Positions 10,289 to 22,646 are shown, counted from the first letter of the stretch. The stretch is DNA of 64,000 nt from Solenopsis invicta (GCF_016802725.1 NC_052671.1:5953001-6017000), one strand, 5' to 3'. Notes: generated from the letters alone by a model not told the origin. Numbers and translations are program-made.

Positions 10289-11971
10289 ATGCAAGAGCAA
10301 AATCGCTTTTCCGTTATAATATTTTTGGTGGTCGTACTCTCTATTCTTCATTCAAGTAAGTACTGTAAATTTTTGGCAACTTATTCGATCGTTAACAAAT
10401 TTAATAATGATAATGACTAAAATGTAGAAAAAAATGATTTATAATAATTTTTACTACCGTACTGTCATTTTTATACTTTACAACCATATATCATATTTTA
10501 ATCAAGGATGGGAAGTAACAAGTTACAATAAGTAACGTTACTATTTACATTATTATAATACTTATTTATAATTTGATAATAATGTTACAATCTTCCAAGG
10601 TGATAATGATAAGGCTATGATTGAACTAGTTATTTTTGACACTCAATTTATTACCATTATGTGTTACTCATTAAAAAATATTAACTTGCAATTTTTTTGT
10701 TATTAACAAGTTAAAGTAATGAGTTACTTTCTCTCGTTATGTAACAAGTCAACTAATGAATTACTTTTCTCAACGAGTAATGTAGAATAAGTTGCTTGTT
10801 TCTAATTGAAAGTAACTAATTGAAAGTAATTGAAAGTAACTTTTAACGCTGCAGTTATCATTATTGTGAAAAATTGTAACGTCTAAATTGTTATTGTAAT
10901 TTTTAATAAATATAAATATTTTAAATATAAATTATAGATATAATTAAAAATTACATTTTAACAATTTTCCAGGTAGTAAACGTCAAATGTCAAAAATGTT
11001 ATTTTAATATTAAAATGATGACAAATAATACCAGCTTTGGATGTATATTTAATAAAATTAATATAGAGAATATTAGCTATAATTAACAGGTGCTATAAAT
11101 TGCTATGTAATGAATTAATATTAAAAATCATAAACTATAAAATTATTAAGTTTGTAACAATTACATAATCAAAATTTACTGTAAAATTAACTAATATAGC
11201 TTCAACGTAGATAATCTCTTTTCTTTCCCAATTTTATTTTAACATGGCTATTAATGTAAAAATATTTTAATTAGTTTATGATCTACATCTTTTTTTTAAG
11301 GCATTTATGTCTCTTTTAAGGCATGGCCCGGAGATGTTATGTTAAGATCGAGGGTGAATCATATAAAGAGATGAATTGTCTGCGGAATTGCCCTTTATGT
11401 GTCAAATTTTCAAACAGTCAGTATCTAAAAAAAAGAAACTTATGACTTTTATAACACATTTGTGGATCCTACGTTTAAAATACTTTATACGAATAATGTT
11501 TTTCAATATGTTGCAATATTTACTCAGCTTTATTTTTTACTTTTCAATATGCTATCGCAACGTTAAAAAACTTTATTCGCATTTTTTTTAATTTCAAGTT
11601 CTTTTGTATTTTCTTTTTGAATAGGTTATAAAAATTTGTGTATTTTTTAATTATTTTATGAGCGTTCAAAGATGCGTAAGAATGTAGTCCTTGTCTCTTA
11701 CTAATTAAACAATACAATCTTTAATAAAGTATTTATGTACATGCATATGTATAGAAATTGTAAGTTAAAAGTAAAACATTTTCTTTCAGATTCGAATGGC
11801 CATTATGTTCATGCATGCGGTATTGAAAACTTCTGTGAAATTAATAAGGACGTGCTCACAGAATGTTATGAATGCAACTCAGATCTGTGTAATGCTTCTA
11901 CTAAGAATATGGTATCAACTATCACTATACTAATCTCAGGATTGATTACGCTGTTTTGGTCAATTCAATAA
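10289..11971 (+). CDS. Ly6/uPAR-like GPI-anchored protein, copy B3 (intact, 114 aa)
   Basis: The coding exons are 10289-10355, 11321-11416 and 11790-11971, with the same splice sites and phases as B2. The signal peptide (MQEQNRFSVIIFLVVVLSIL) and the GPI tail (MVSTITILISGLITLFWSIQ) are almost identical to B2. The middle is not: exon 2 reads MARRCYVKIEGESYKEMNC then LRNCPLCVKFSN, and exon 3 opens SNGHYVHACGIENFCEINKD with a two-codon deletion relative to B2. The mature domain has nine cysteines because LRNC adds one just before PLC. An odd cysteine count suggests a free thiol, a shifted disulfide or a dimer. Same family reasoning as B2; function unknown. Confidence 0.8.
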
Positions 11972-14384
11972 TTCTTATAATTTTTTATAGTTATTTAATC
12001 TTGCCGTTTGTAATATCACAACCTTCTTATAAAACTTAACTCTCGAATACATAGTATCAGCGGAACAAAATTTTGTTTCCGTGCCGTTTAATCTCTAAGT
12101 GAGCAATTTTGATCAGCCATAGCGCTCGATAGTGAAGACATTTTAAACTCTTCTCTTTTCCCCCATCCTAAACCTCTTTTCTCATTCCGTCTTCACACAG
12201 CAAGCGATCGAAATTTCATACGAAGTCTCTATTAGCTCGTACACTCTATTTTAGGGTTAATATTAAAATGTTTATTTCTGTGTTTATAATTAACGAGTTT
12301 TTTTAATTCGACGTTATTGTAATCTCAATCTGTATTAATTACTACTTTGTTTTTTTTTAGCAAAAATATATATTAAAAGAGTTTCATTAAACTATTAAGA
12401 AAATAATTTTATCACATAATTTCTTTTCTTTTATTCTTTTATTGAATTTTATATTTTATGGTATCACAGATATTGAAGATTATCCAAGACAGCTATACAA
12501 ATTTAACAGTTTTTTAAATATTCTTCTTTCTTAAAACAAGTAGGATGTAAATCCGGATCTCACATGCAATTAATTACAATATAAGTGACTGTCACTGGGT
12601 GATTTAATAAGATCGAATAAATCAAATCTTGTTTAGTTTAGAGAGCTTGTATTTGATACGTTTTTACGTTTTTTGCAATTTAATTGGTTAATAGGTTATC
12701 TTAAACGACGTGAAATTTGTAATGTACCGAATATTATAATAAAATAATTAATATAATTGTTACTTTGCGCATAATCCGAAGACCGTTACCCGACAGTGGG
12801 AATTTAAACGTCCGCAATGGCGGTAATTGTGACACCACACATTTAACATTCCCCCGCCGTCCCATCTGCACAGCGTGTGCCGTCCGTTTTCTCGTTACGG
12901 CGTTACCACCGGGGTGTGTACACACAAACCGAACGGTGGTTAATGGACCGAGGCAATAAAGCGGACGGCGTTACATCGATTACCAGCCTGGAACGGAACT
13001 TTCTGCGATCCGGCAATAACTCTAAATATCGAGGTATCGGTCCGTACCCTGGATTCCCCGGATTAGTTCGACCTGGTTAGTCCGCGACAAGTAACGGCTA
13101 CTCTTCGACACCCGTTATATGCGAAACAGTGCCGACTACGGGAGTCTCTCTAGCCTCCTCGTTCTTTTTGCTCGTCTCTCTCTCTCTCCGCTGCCATCGC
13201 GACATTTGTTATTTTTCATATTTTGCAAGGGTAATTGGCGCTTTTTATTCAGAACAATTAATCCCAAAACAAACACCTACATTAGTTTATGTGTTTCTTT
13301 CCCGATACAGGCTCCATATTATTCGCTTACTTAATTAATAATGCAGCAAAGATGTGACGTTCGAGCACTTTTTATTTTCAGAACAAGACTAAAATACTGG
13401 ACTACAATTAGAGAAAAAAAAAACATGCAGGTTTATTAGTAAAATGTAAAAACGTTTTACATTTTATCGTGCTCAAAATATTTTATACGTTATTTTCTAT
13501 TTTTAAGAACTTTTCTTCTTGTGTTATTCGTAAACGAATAGTAGATATTTTTATATTTGTCGATTTTAATAACAAAGCACATTGTTTATTTTACGAAATA
13601 ACTCGAAAAGAAAGTTAACGATGCGCTTAACTATAAAAAGCTGCGATGCGAACAGTCATTCGTTTATGCGGAACAACGAGAGACAAACGGATATTTCCGA
13701 ATGGCTTTGTAAATTGGGGACGTCAATCGATGCCCGCGAGGATTGGGGCGACTCAGCGAGGTGTAATAAAATAGACACAAATCAGCCAAGCGTGCTGCGC
13801 CAATATCTCTGTGTGAAGTAGTACAGTTGTTGAATACTCACGAAAACCGTCTCATAGAGGGTGTGCAATATTAAGAAGCAGTCTTGATCGGGTCGGTCCG
13901 TCTGCTCGTGCTGGAATTGAACCAACCGAATTCATCAAGTCTACTTTCGCAAAAAGTTTTCACGCAACGAAGTAACTTTGCCAAGTTTTATTATCGAGCT
14001 TTCAAATTCGTAGTTGGCCGGTCATCCATTTTTGTCTATCGCGCATTTTTATCCCGAATTTTTGAATCATACGATTGTTGAATATTAATTGACATCTTAA
14101 ATGAATGAAACATTTACAGAATTAAATAATAACTTACAATAAGCTTCGGGATTTTTACAAATAAAAAGAGATAAAAAATAGATAATGAAATTGTATGAAT
14201 AAGTTTCCTAAAATTAGAAAATATAAAAGTTATCGAAGTTTTCCATGAGTCATTTATTTTCCTACATTGCTATTGTTAGCTGCTATCAAGATTTAGATCA
14301 ATATCAAAACTTTTCGGAAGAGATAGCTACCAGAATTGTCTGAATGTGGATAAGAAGTTTCATTTTCATATCTAAAGTAAGAAA

Positions 14385-14386
<2 letters not shown>

Positions 14387-14430
<44 letters not shown>
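14387..14430. repeat. (GA)22 microsatellite
   Basis: An uninterrupted GA dinucleotide run. It creates spurious RERERE and SLSLSL reading frames on the two strands. Confidence 0.95.
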
Positions 14431-14433
<3 letters not shown>

Positions 14434-15690
14434 TCGCCAGTAGAAATTACCTTCATTCACCGTTACAAGGATACCGGAAGAATGGTTAAAAAGAGTGGTC
14501 GAGTAACAGTGATGGAGGAACACAAATGAAGGCTGTCTCAAAGATACTCGGTCGTCCTCAAGAGGACCTATCACCTGACGGAAATTTAGAAGCCTTTTAT
14601 CCGCTCCTTTCACGATGAAAACCGAACCGCTGCCTCATATCAAGCGGATGTACGAGTAGGTTGCAGGATACACAAGAGATCGTCTCTCACCCGCGAAACA
14701 GATTGGAACTCGAGAGCGGCCAAGGACCGGAGTAAAACTAAAGGACAAATGAGAGGCGAGATGAAGTGGACGACGGTGTATCGTGGCGAACTGTGCTTTT
14801 CCTTTTAACGAGCCGGTCGAGCGGCAAAGTTCTTTTTGCGGCTATTAACCTTACCGCGTGCGCGCGCGCGAGCGCGCGGCCCGTAGGGGAAACGGATTCA
14901 TGTAAAATTCATTCGGAGTTGCCACCGGCAGTTCGGATGAAGTAAGAGCCCGAAGAGAAAGCGAGTTTTATGAAATTTACCCTTTCATCGTACCGCGAGA
15001 GCATCGGGATATATAGTTTTTTAATGAGTGACCTTTTCCCTCTACGTCTTGCTTTCCCTCGAGTTTTTGGGAGTTATGGAGCGTAATTTATACAGAAACT
15101 TATATAGGGTGAGAGACGGTCATGTTCAATTTGTGTAAATTATTAAAGGAAGGAACAAGACATTCGAGTGAAAATGTTTTTATTCTCTTTGCAGGCCGAA
15201 TTTCGCGAACTTGGTGGTGAAAACAAGCGCCTACCGTTGCGCAATAGAACGAATTACATTTTGTAAATAAAGCAGACGATTTTACAATTTTACTTTTCAA
15301 CTGTAAAGTTTTCTCTGTTTACGTTAATGGATTGTTCTTTTAGGATCTGCTTTCTCGCAGCAGTTAGCGGATGGGTTTCTTGAAATCCGCTTTATACCTT
15401 TATGTCCTTTATTTTATTTCCTCTTTCTCTTGAAGCTTGCAATAACTTTTTAATTCTCACCACTCTTCTGACATCAGTCAGTTCCGCTTCCGTCAAGCAT
15501 CGTGCTGTTTACAGAACTCTTCAGCTAGCCGTATCACCACGTTCTGCACATTCTTCGAACTTATGGCACAAACGTCTAAAGGGGTGCGTTAAGGGTGTCT
15601 GCGTTGCTTCTGGCATTACTTCTGGGCAAAGAGTTGAGTGAACAGGCAGCAGTTATTGCTCGGAATTTACTCATCCTTACACATAGCTGG

Positions 15691-15719
15691 AATTCCTTTT
15701 TCGTACACGAAAAGGAATT
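15691..15719. repeat. 29-bp near-perfect palindrome
   Basis: AATTCCTTTTTCGT is followed directly by ACACGAAAAGGAATT, forming a stem of about 13 bp with one extra T and a tiny loop. No other copy is seen in the window. Confidence 0.7.
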
Positions 15720-17697
15720 GCAGAAGAGTAATGCGAAAAACACGCCGGCAAAAAGTCTGAGGTTTTTCGGTGAAGTTCTTTCTGATTTTATTGTGTTTGA
15801 AAAAATTGAGAGACGGTCTTGAGAAATAAAAACTATAGTATCCCTTTAAGTTCTCTTTACATATTCTATAATTTGTGACAAAATTCAGAACAGAATTCTT
15901 TTTATATGTTAAATTATGAATATAATTCTGAAGAAAAAAATATTGTATTATACGAACCATAAGTTGATTAAAAATTAAATATAATATTTAATTATTTTTT
16001 TTTCTTCAACATAATTGAGATATTAAAAAATATGATGAATCTCGAATTCTGCCGCAAATTGTTGATTGCTTAAGCGGGCTTTAGAGAACAAAATCAACAA
16101 AAAAAAAGAAAAAAAGTGGAACTAACAACATTGTAACAAAAGAAATCGATCAGCGAGTGGCAGCAATTATCTCTAAGTTCTTCATAACTGCATAACTGCA
16201 TAATCATGTGCGTAAGGAAATTGATTGATTCATTTTCTTATGCATGTGCTAATGAGCTAATGTATATATTTCCTTATGTATACAATTATGTAGCCATGCA
16301 AGGGTCTGTGCTCCGGCCTTTATCTCTATATCGTTTCACATTCTTGGTGCAACAGTCGAAGGCATCTTTACGCAAATATGCAGAATACGGCTTTCATTAT
16401 CGTGCGCAGGGTGCCAACGTCGGCGGAGCGTTAGTTAGGTTCCACGGCGGGATGTGCAACCGCCATTTGCTCGAAATAAGGGTTGGATACCTAACGGAAG
16501 TTTAGTTCACCGCCCACGCTTCTCTTGCGAGTGCATCGCGCGCGAGAATATTTGCCCTGGCAGTGTTCGGCGCTTTCCGCGCTAATAAACCGTTCCTCTT
16601 GCTACCGTCGCTAATTACTCAACGAACGAGAGCGCCCACCACCCCCATCCGTCGAACGTACCGCGTACGTCGCTCCTCCAATCTCACACCCCTTTAAGCG
16701 CGAAACTACTTACTACTCCTTAGTCGTGCGAAAGGTATTCTCGGAATTTTCGCGAGATTGATGCCGCTTCCAGCAGCAAGCACTTTATTATCGGACATAA
16801 ATAATTAACTTCGCCTTTACGTTAAAGCTATAACCGACTCGTATTTCATTAAAGTAATCAAACCTGTAATAAAGTGCAATTTTCAATAACTTGAAGCTAA
16901 TTCGCCATAATATAAAATTGTAATACACTGATTTTATATATAATACATATATACGGTTTATACACGTACAATTTCTAATTTTAATAAATAAGATCATGCA
17001 TTAAATTTTATTAATGCTTAAATTATTTTAATGACGGGCATTAACCGGCGCTATTCCACAGGAGTTTCTCAAATTCTCAAGGGTCCGCAATCCCTTTCGC
17101 ATTACTTCGCCCAGGTCGCATCGACCGAAACTCAGCAGGAACTTTCGCTCAAGTGCGACCAGGCGTCGCGGATGGATAGAGTTAGCAAGAGAAATAGAAT
17201 TAGAAGGCACGAGTGGAGGGCCTTAAATTTATGTAATTAAGGGTAGGCATTTTCAATTTGATGCGTTGCGCTCGTTGACATTAAATCTAGTCGTCGGCAA
17301 ACTATCTCAGGTGCATCTCAATCAATTACCTTCCTCGCGAAATGTCAAGCGTGCAGCGAAGTGTGCGAAATAGGCGACGCGGCGGCGACGGCTTCTTCAT
17401 CGGACATTTCAGGGTGCCGCTGACGCGATTTTTGTTTTTGACAGTCCTCTTTCACTAAAGGATCGCGTCGTTTCAAACTCTGAGGATTGCTCAAACTTAG
17501 AGTGTCACGACGGAGAGACGAGCGGAAGCAAATCAGGGAAAGGAGAGGGAAAAAAAAGGAAAAGAAAAGGTCGCTCAACTGCCAATAGCGGGAACAAGTT
17601 ATTAACGTTTCAGATCGCCCGAGGGCAAGGAGGACTTTGTTGCGAAAGGTTGTTTAAACTTGAAACGTTTAGTCCTCTTCCGCGCGCGCTCGTCGAC

Positions 17698-17735
17698 ATT
17701 GACGGCGACGGCGACGGTGACGACGACGACGACAG
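17698..17735. repeat. GACGGC/GACGAC trinucleotide repeat
   Basis: A run of GAC and GGC triplets in GC-rich DNA. It is not part of a convincing reading frame. Confidence 0.7.
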
Positions 17736-19206
17736 GCAATGGCGGTTTCGCAGTGTACTCGTGGATGACCCCGCACTCGCGCCCATGTAAACGTTCGTCT
17801 CGTATTCCCAGAGGGTTTAATTAAGAGGGCGTGTTGTCGGTACCTCGTCGCCGTTGATCAATAGCTCAAGGGGTGCTACGTGCCGCGATCCTCTTCGTTT
17901 CGCATCCAGCCACTCCGATTCCCCGTCCTCTTCGCAACCTCTTACGACTCGATGGTAGGTGGGACGAGTTGGCGTATCTCGATCTATCTAACCATCTTTC
18001 TCCCGTCGAGCTGGCTTCGATTCTGTCACTAATACTCGACAGGCTCTTTGATGTCGAGGGCTGGAAGACACTGTCATCGCGTCGTCATGGATACTATGGC
18101 ACTTGAGAGGCGGAGGAAACCTCTTAGCCTCCTTTCCGCGAGAAATTAAGCGGTCATCTTTTACGTGATCGGGAAATCAAGCACACATTCTCATCAATAA
18201 TGCGTGCTGCATCGTACTTATCTTGATTTCATACGCTTGACGTGTATTATACCGTTTAATTGAAGAACAAGTCTGTCTGATTGAAAGTGCGACGAGATGG
18301 TAAAACGATGTAGCTACCGTCTTGAATTTTAAAATCCGCTTGATTGAATAAAGTGTAACGAAATTATAGTTACGTCATCGTGTGAAATGAGATCATACAA
18401 TATATTAAAATGCAAATACTTGTTTATGAATTAATTTTGTAAGTTACAAACTCTAATAAAAATATTATAATTCAAATTTATTACAATTATATAAATTAAA
18501 TGTGTATTTACATATAAAATTCAGAATATAAAATACTCTTAAAAAAGTATTTAAATACAAAATACAAAATGTATTTAAATAATGTATATTAATATAAATT
18601 AAATTAATTAAAATTTATTTATATATTTATTACTATATTATTATATTATTATTATATTATATTATTTATTATTATATTATTTTTGATGAAATGGATATAT
18701 TTTATGAATAACAATCTAAATAAATTTAATGTTTATTTATTACAAAAAAGCAAAGACCAAATTGTATTAAGTAACAAGTTTGATAAAATTCCTTTAATAC
18801 ATCTATTTGCGTAACATCTAATGCAATAATTAATACAGATTATAATTAAAAAATGTAGAATTAAAAGAATTCGTTAATTATAAAAAGAGAAATAAACATT
18901 TTAATAACAATATTTATCCTAGAACACACTATAGGATCTAATAAAGACCCACTATGAAATTACGATTGCTTGCTGTGTGAAAGCGGAATAAGATAAAAGG
19001 TTTAAGATAGAGGAGGGAAGTAAAGTTTGAAGTCAAAACCATCGATCGCTATAATCGACTAAAATTGCTAAGAGATTAAACGTCACAAAAGCAAAATTTT
19101 GTTCCGCCGATACAATGTATTCTACAGTTAAGCATTTTAAGAAGACTGTTATATTACAAAATGCAAGATTAAATAATTATAAAAAAAATTATAAAAATTA
19201 TTGAAT

Positions 19207-19845
19207 TCACCAAAACAGCGCAATCAATCCTGACGTTAGTATTGTAATAGTTGATATCATATACTTAGTAGAGGCATTACACAGATTTGAGTCGCATTCA
19301 TAACATTCTGTGACATCGTACTTAAAAATTTTACAGAAGTTTTCAATACCACATTCACATTGATTATTACCAAGAATTTCTAAAAAATGTTTTATTTTTA
19401 ACTTACACTTTATATACATATACATGTACATAAATACAATGTTAAATGTTGTATTGTTTAATTCGCTAGAGATAAAGACTACATTCTTACGCATCTTTGA
19501 ACGCTTCATGAAATAATTAAAAAATACACAAGTTTCTATAAGCTACTCAAAAAGAAAATAGAAGAAAACTTGAAATTGGAAAAAAATTCAAATAAAGTTT
19601 TTTAGCGTTGTGATAGCATATTTTAAAAAATAGAGCTGAGTAAACGTTGCAACATTTTGAAAAACATTATTCGTATAAAGTATTTTAAACGTAGGATCAC
19701 AAACGTGTTATAAAAATCATAAGTTTCTTTTATTTTATATACTGACTGCTTGAATATTTGACACATAAAGGCTTAGTCGGTGGACACTCTATTTCGTCGT
19801 ATGATTCATAATGTTCGGCCGTATCATAACATTTCCGAGCCTTGC
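19207..19845 (-). pseudogene. Ly6-like copy C, exons 2-3 only (5' end lost)
   Basis: Exon 2 is 19845-19747 (KARKCYDTAEHYESYDEIEC then PPTKPLCVKYSS) and exon 3 is 19379-19207 (ILGNNQCECGIENFCKIFKY, TECYECDSNLCN, tail ending LIALFW then TGA). Splice sites AAG|GCAAG, GCA|GTCAGT and TTTTAG|AAATTC and both reading frames are intact. The domain has nine cysteines, an extra one arising from QCEC. Homology with intron 1 of copy D stops abruptly at about 20395, roughly 500 bases before exon 1 would be expected, and no signal-peptide exon is found further up to 23 kb. Either the gene is 5'-truncated or it has recruited a new first exon. Its open coding exons argue that the loss is recent or that the copy is still used. 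Confidence 0.65.
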
Positions 19846-20522
19846 CTTAAAAGAGACATAAATGCCTTAAAAAAGATATAAAGCAACAAACTAATAAAAA
19901 CATTTTTATATTAATGGCCACGTTAAAATAAAATTGGGAAAGAAAAGAGATTATCAACGCCGAAGTTATATTGTTACAAACTTAATAATTCTATAGTTTA
20001 TTGTCTTCAATATTAATTCATTACATAGCAATTCATAGCAACTGTTAATTATTGTACATATTCTCTAAATTATTTAATTTTATTACATATAAATTGAAAT
20101 AAAAAAATTTGCGTTATTTGTTGTCATTTTAATATCAAAATAACGTCTTTAACGATGTTATTACGTTAAGATAATGATAAATAACGTCAATTTGCTACCT
20201 AAAAAATTGTTAAGATCTAATATTTTTAATTATATCTAAAATTTATATCTACAATATTTAATTTTATTAAAAATCTTAATAACGATTTGAAATGTTACAA
20301 TTTGTTATAACGGTAATAATAATGCCAGAATTAGTTAACATTATATATTATGCATTGAAAAAAGTAATTCAGTAGTTAACTCGTTACATTGATGCGATTT
20401 ATAATTTCATACGCGAAAATGGACGTTGGTGACGCTAATGGTCAAAAATGGCCATGGTCGCTCGCAGGTTTCTCTGATCGAAAGCAATGGTGTTAATCTG
20501 ATTGTTTGATGTTAACATCAGA

Positions 20523-20969
20523 TTATCCAGTGAATAAATAATATCTGACTATCCAATTTAATCCGGCATGGATATGGTGAACGAGACGGAAAAGGGCTAG
20601 TATAATAAGTTCTATCTCGTCTAGTATAATACATCCTATCTGCTTTAACCATGGGACTATGAGATCTAGGTCATGGATTATCTGGATGTACATCAATGGC
20701 AATAGTATAGGTTCTATTAAACATATTATTATACTGCATAAAGATACCGCCATAAGCACACTATATCCAAAAGTAAAAGCGAACATAAGAAAGCAAGTAG
20801 TAGAAGTAGATAGTAACATTGAAAAAAGTACAAAGTACCAAGTAGTAGAAGTATTTAGTAACGCAAAAATAAAAGAACACCAAGGAAAAGGAATGAACAC
20901 GTAGCAGGTAGCAATAACATATTCATTTTCTGAAATAATTGCTAGTGAAGTGTTCGTTGGTGATGTCAT
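20523..20969 (-). CDS. Hypothetical hydrophobic protein, 148 aa, with an internal repeat
   Basis: An uninterrupted ORF from ATG (20969) to TAA in AT-rich DNA, the longest ORF in the first 30 kb. I do not recognise the family. It has four or five hydrophobic segments (about residues 18-38, 43-57, 58-80, 79-96 and 111-130), a polar N-terminus with one NTS sequon and a short basic/aromatic C-terminus. Residues 37-49 (LLNTSTTWYFVLF) and 52-64 (LLSTSTTCFLMFA) are a repeat with a 15-residue, 45-bp period that keeps the frame. It lies on the strand of copy C, at the place where exon 1 of C should be. It may be a lineage-specific membrane protein, a piece of a mobile element, or chance; an acceptor-like TTTTCTAG just upstream would also allow it to be an internal exon. 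Confidence 0.35.
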   Translation of the reverse strand: MTSPTNTSLAIISENEYVIATCYVFIPFPWCSFIFALLNTSTTWYFVLFSMLLSTSTTCFLMFAFTFGYSVLMAVSLCSIIICLIEPILLPLMYIQIIHDLDLIVPWLKQIGCIILDEIELIILALFRLVHHIHAGLNWIVRYYLFTG

Positions 20970-21328
20970 ATTATATGTTACTGCATCTAGAAAAATATAA
21001 TTTGTAATTAGTAAATAATTATATCTATTAATAATTAATTAATTTTTTTTTACAATAACTAATTATTACATAATATATTAAAAAATTAATTTTGTTAAAT
21101 ATAAAAATTTGTTATAAATAAATTTATCTGTTGATTCTAAATAAAGCTAAATTATTTTTATATAAAAAATAACTTTTCAATAATTTCTTTAATTTATTAA
21201 TTGTTAAATAAAGACGATAGAAAGAAAATAATTTAATTACGCTATATAATTAAATTATAACAAATTTTTAAATAAAACTATAAGAGAAAAGAGTTATGCA
21301 ATTCTGTCTATATATTTTTATTCTATAT

Positions 21329-22207
21329 AGTGGGAGACCAGGGCAATTCGGAAAACTTTTTTCTTTTGCATTTCCTGAGTCCTAATATTCATTAAAATAA
21401 AAATGTTGGACGATTTAAAAGGTTGAACCTTCCCTTTCACAATCCCGTTATAAATAGAACACGGAAATGTACTTGCTTTGAAGTACATATAAAAATGTCG
21501 ACCAATACCAAATATTTCGAATAACCCCGAGCCCGGGGTAATTCAAAGCTAGTCCAGAAATATTTTGAAATTTATGTTTTAAGATGAAAAAAAATGTAAA
21601 AAAGGACTATGTTTTATTCAGAAAAGAATATATAGTATTATGAAGAAATGTTACAGTAAAAGAATACAAACGCACAATAAAGAATTCTATTGCTTTAGCG
21701 TTTTGGAACAAATCAGGGACTATTCGTATTTCGTGTAACTACATCTGTTGAGTATTAAATTATGTATTTGGTACATAGAACGTAAATATAAAAGAAAAAA
21801 ATTGACCGAACGACAATTCGACGTTTGGTGTTCCAAATAGCCCAGACATTAACTGTGCGCATTATTGCGTATGATCGACAAAGTAGACATCACACAGTAA
21901 AAAATAAACACAAAATGTTTTAAATACATTCAACCAGACACAATATATTCAAAGTTTTCAAAAAAAATCTTATTTATCTTACTTAAATTTCGAAGAAATA
22001 CTGACTATCAGAAATTACTTCAACTGTCGCAATACACATTTTTCACTACTACGACTTTAAGATAACGCCGTTACCAACAAAACTTTGTTAACACCTTCAT
22101 TACATTAGGACGTTTACAGTATTTAAAGTAAATTTTTAATATGTATCCATAAAAAGATATTTCCATTTTTCTAATTGCCCCGTCTCCGGAATTGCCCCAG
22201 TTTTTCC
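21329..22207. mobile_element. ~0.88-kb non-autonomous element with GGGCAATTC subterminal repeats
   Basis: The matching place in the right arm (27690-27740) lacks this sequence, so it is a later insertion between TTCTATAT and CTTTTAACA. The left end is AGTGGGAGACCAGGGCAATT and the right end is inverted GGAAAAACTGGGGCAATTCC. The motif (G)GGGCAATTC or GGGGTAATTC recurs inside. No transposase ORF is visible. A short TAT may be the target duplication. I cannot place the superfamily. Confidence 0.6.
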
Positions 22208-22646
22208 TATCTTTTAACATTTCATACATTATGTTTTACAACATTAATTTTATAATCTTCAATATGGTATTCTTATTAAAAGTTGTAGTAAATTTTAATA
22301 TTATATTATGCTATTTTTTATCATATGTCATTTCTTATCAATTTATTTATTGCTATAAAATATAATAGGCATAACACTTGCCATGTTTTGAAGATTATAC
22401 AATTAAGAGAATAATAAATAAATAAAGCATTATTTTTTTAGTATAAATTACTTTACCTTTATGTATATTGATGAATAATTTGATCCATGTTGTTAATAGT
22501 ATCACAATGAAGTTTATTTTCCAGTTATCCTTATTTTTAGGCAAAGTCATTTTTGTTGATAGTAATTAGTATCTTGATATATGGCGTAATGTCTAAAATT
22601 AGTAACGTTTCAAATTAATAGTGGATTTATTTTCGATCTTTAAATC

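Larger units (their letters stand above)
4173..12546 (+). repeat. Tandem array of three ~2.79-kb Ly6 gene units
   Basis: Three head-to-tail units begin at the recurring sequence ATTATTTCTATAGCA at about 4173, 6966 and 9753, and the last ends near 12546. The ATG codons are 2785 and 2782 bases apart. Each unit carries 5' flank, three coding exons, both introns and a conserved downstream block. Introns and flanks are very similar between units, so the duplications look recent. Both ends of the array drop abruptly into unrelated sequence. Confidence 0.9.
12547..18600. other. Noncoding stretch between the plus-strand array and copy C; no gene seen
   Basis: GC-rich CpG-rich tracts (about 12760-13080, 14800-14940, 16500-16790, 17600-18110) alternate with AT-rich DNA. 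ORFs reach at most about 100 codons, often overlap in both strands, and show no recognisable domains or matching splice sites. It contains simple repeats and a 29-bp palindrome listed separately. From about 18400 it becomes very AT-rich with TTA/TAT runs near 18640-18690. Confidence 0.5.

Noticed and set aside
18610..18700. TTA/TAT-rich run that could be taken for an array
   Set aside because: Simple AT-rich microsatellite without regular spacers; no CRISPR-like structure exists in this eukaryotic sequence.
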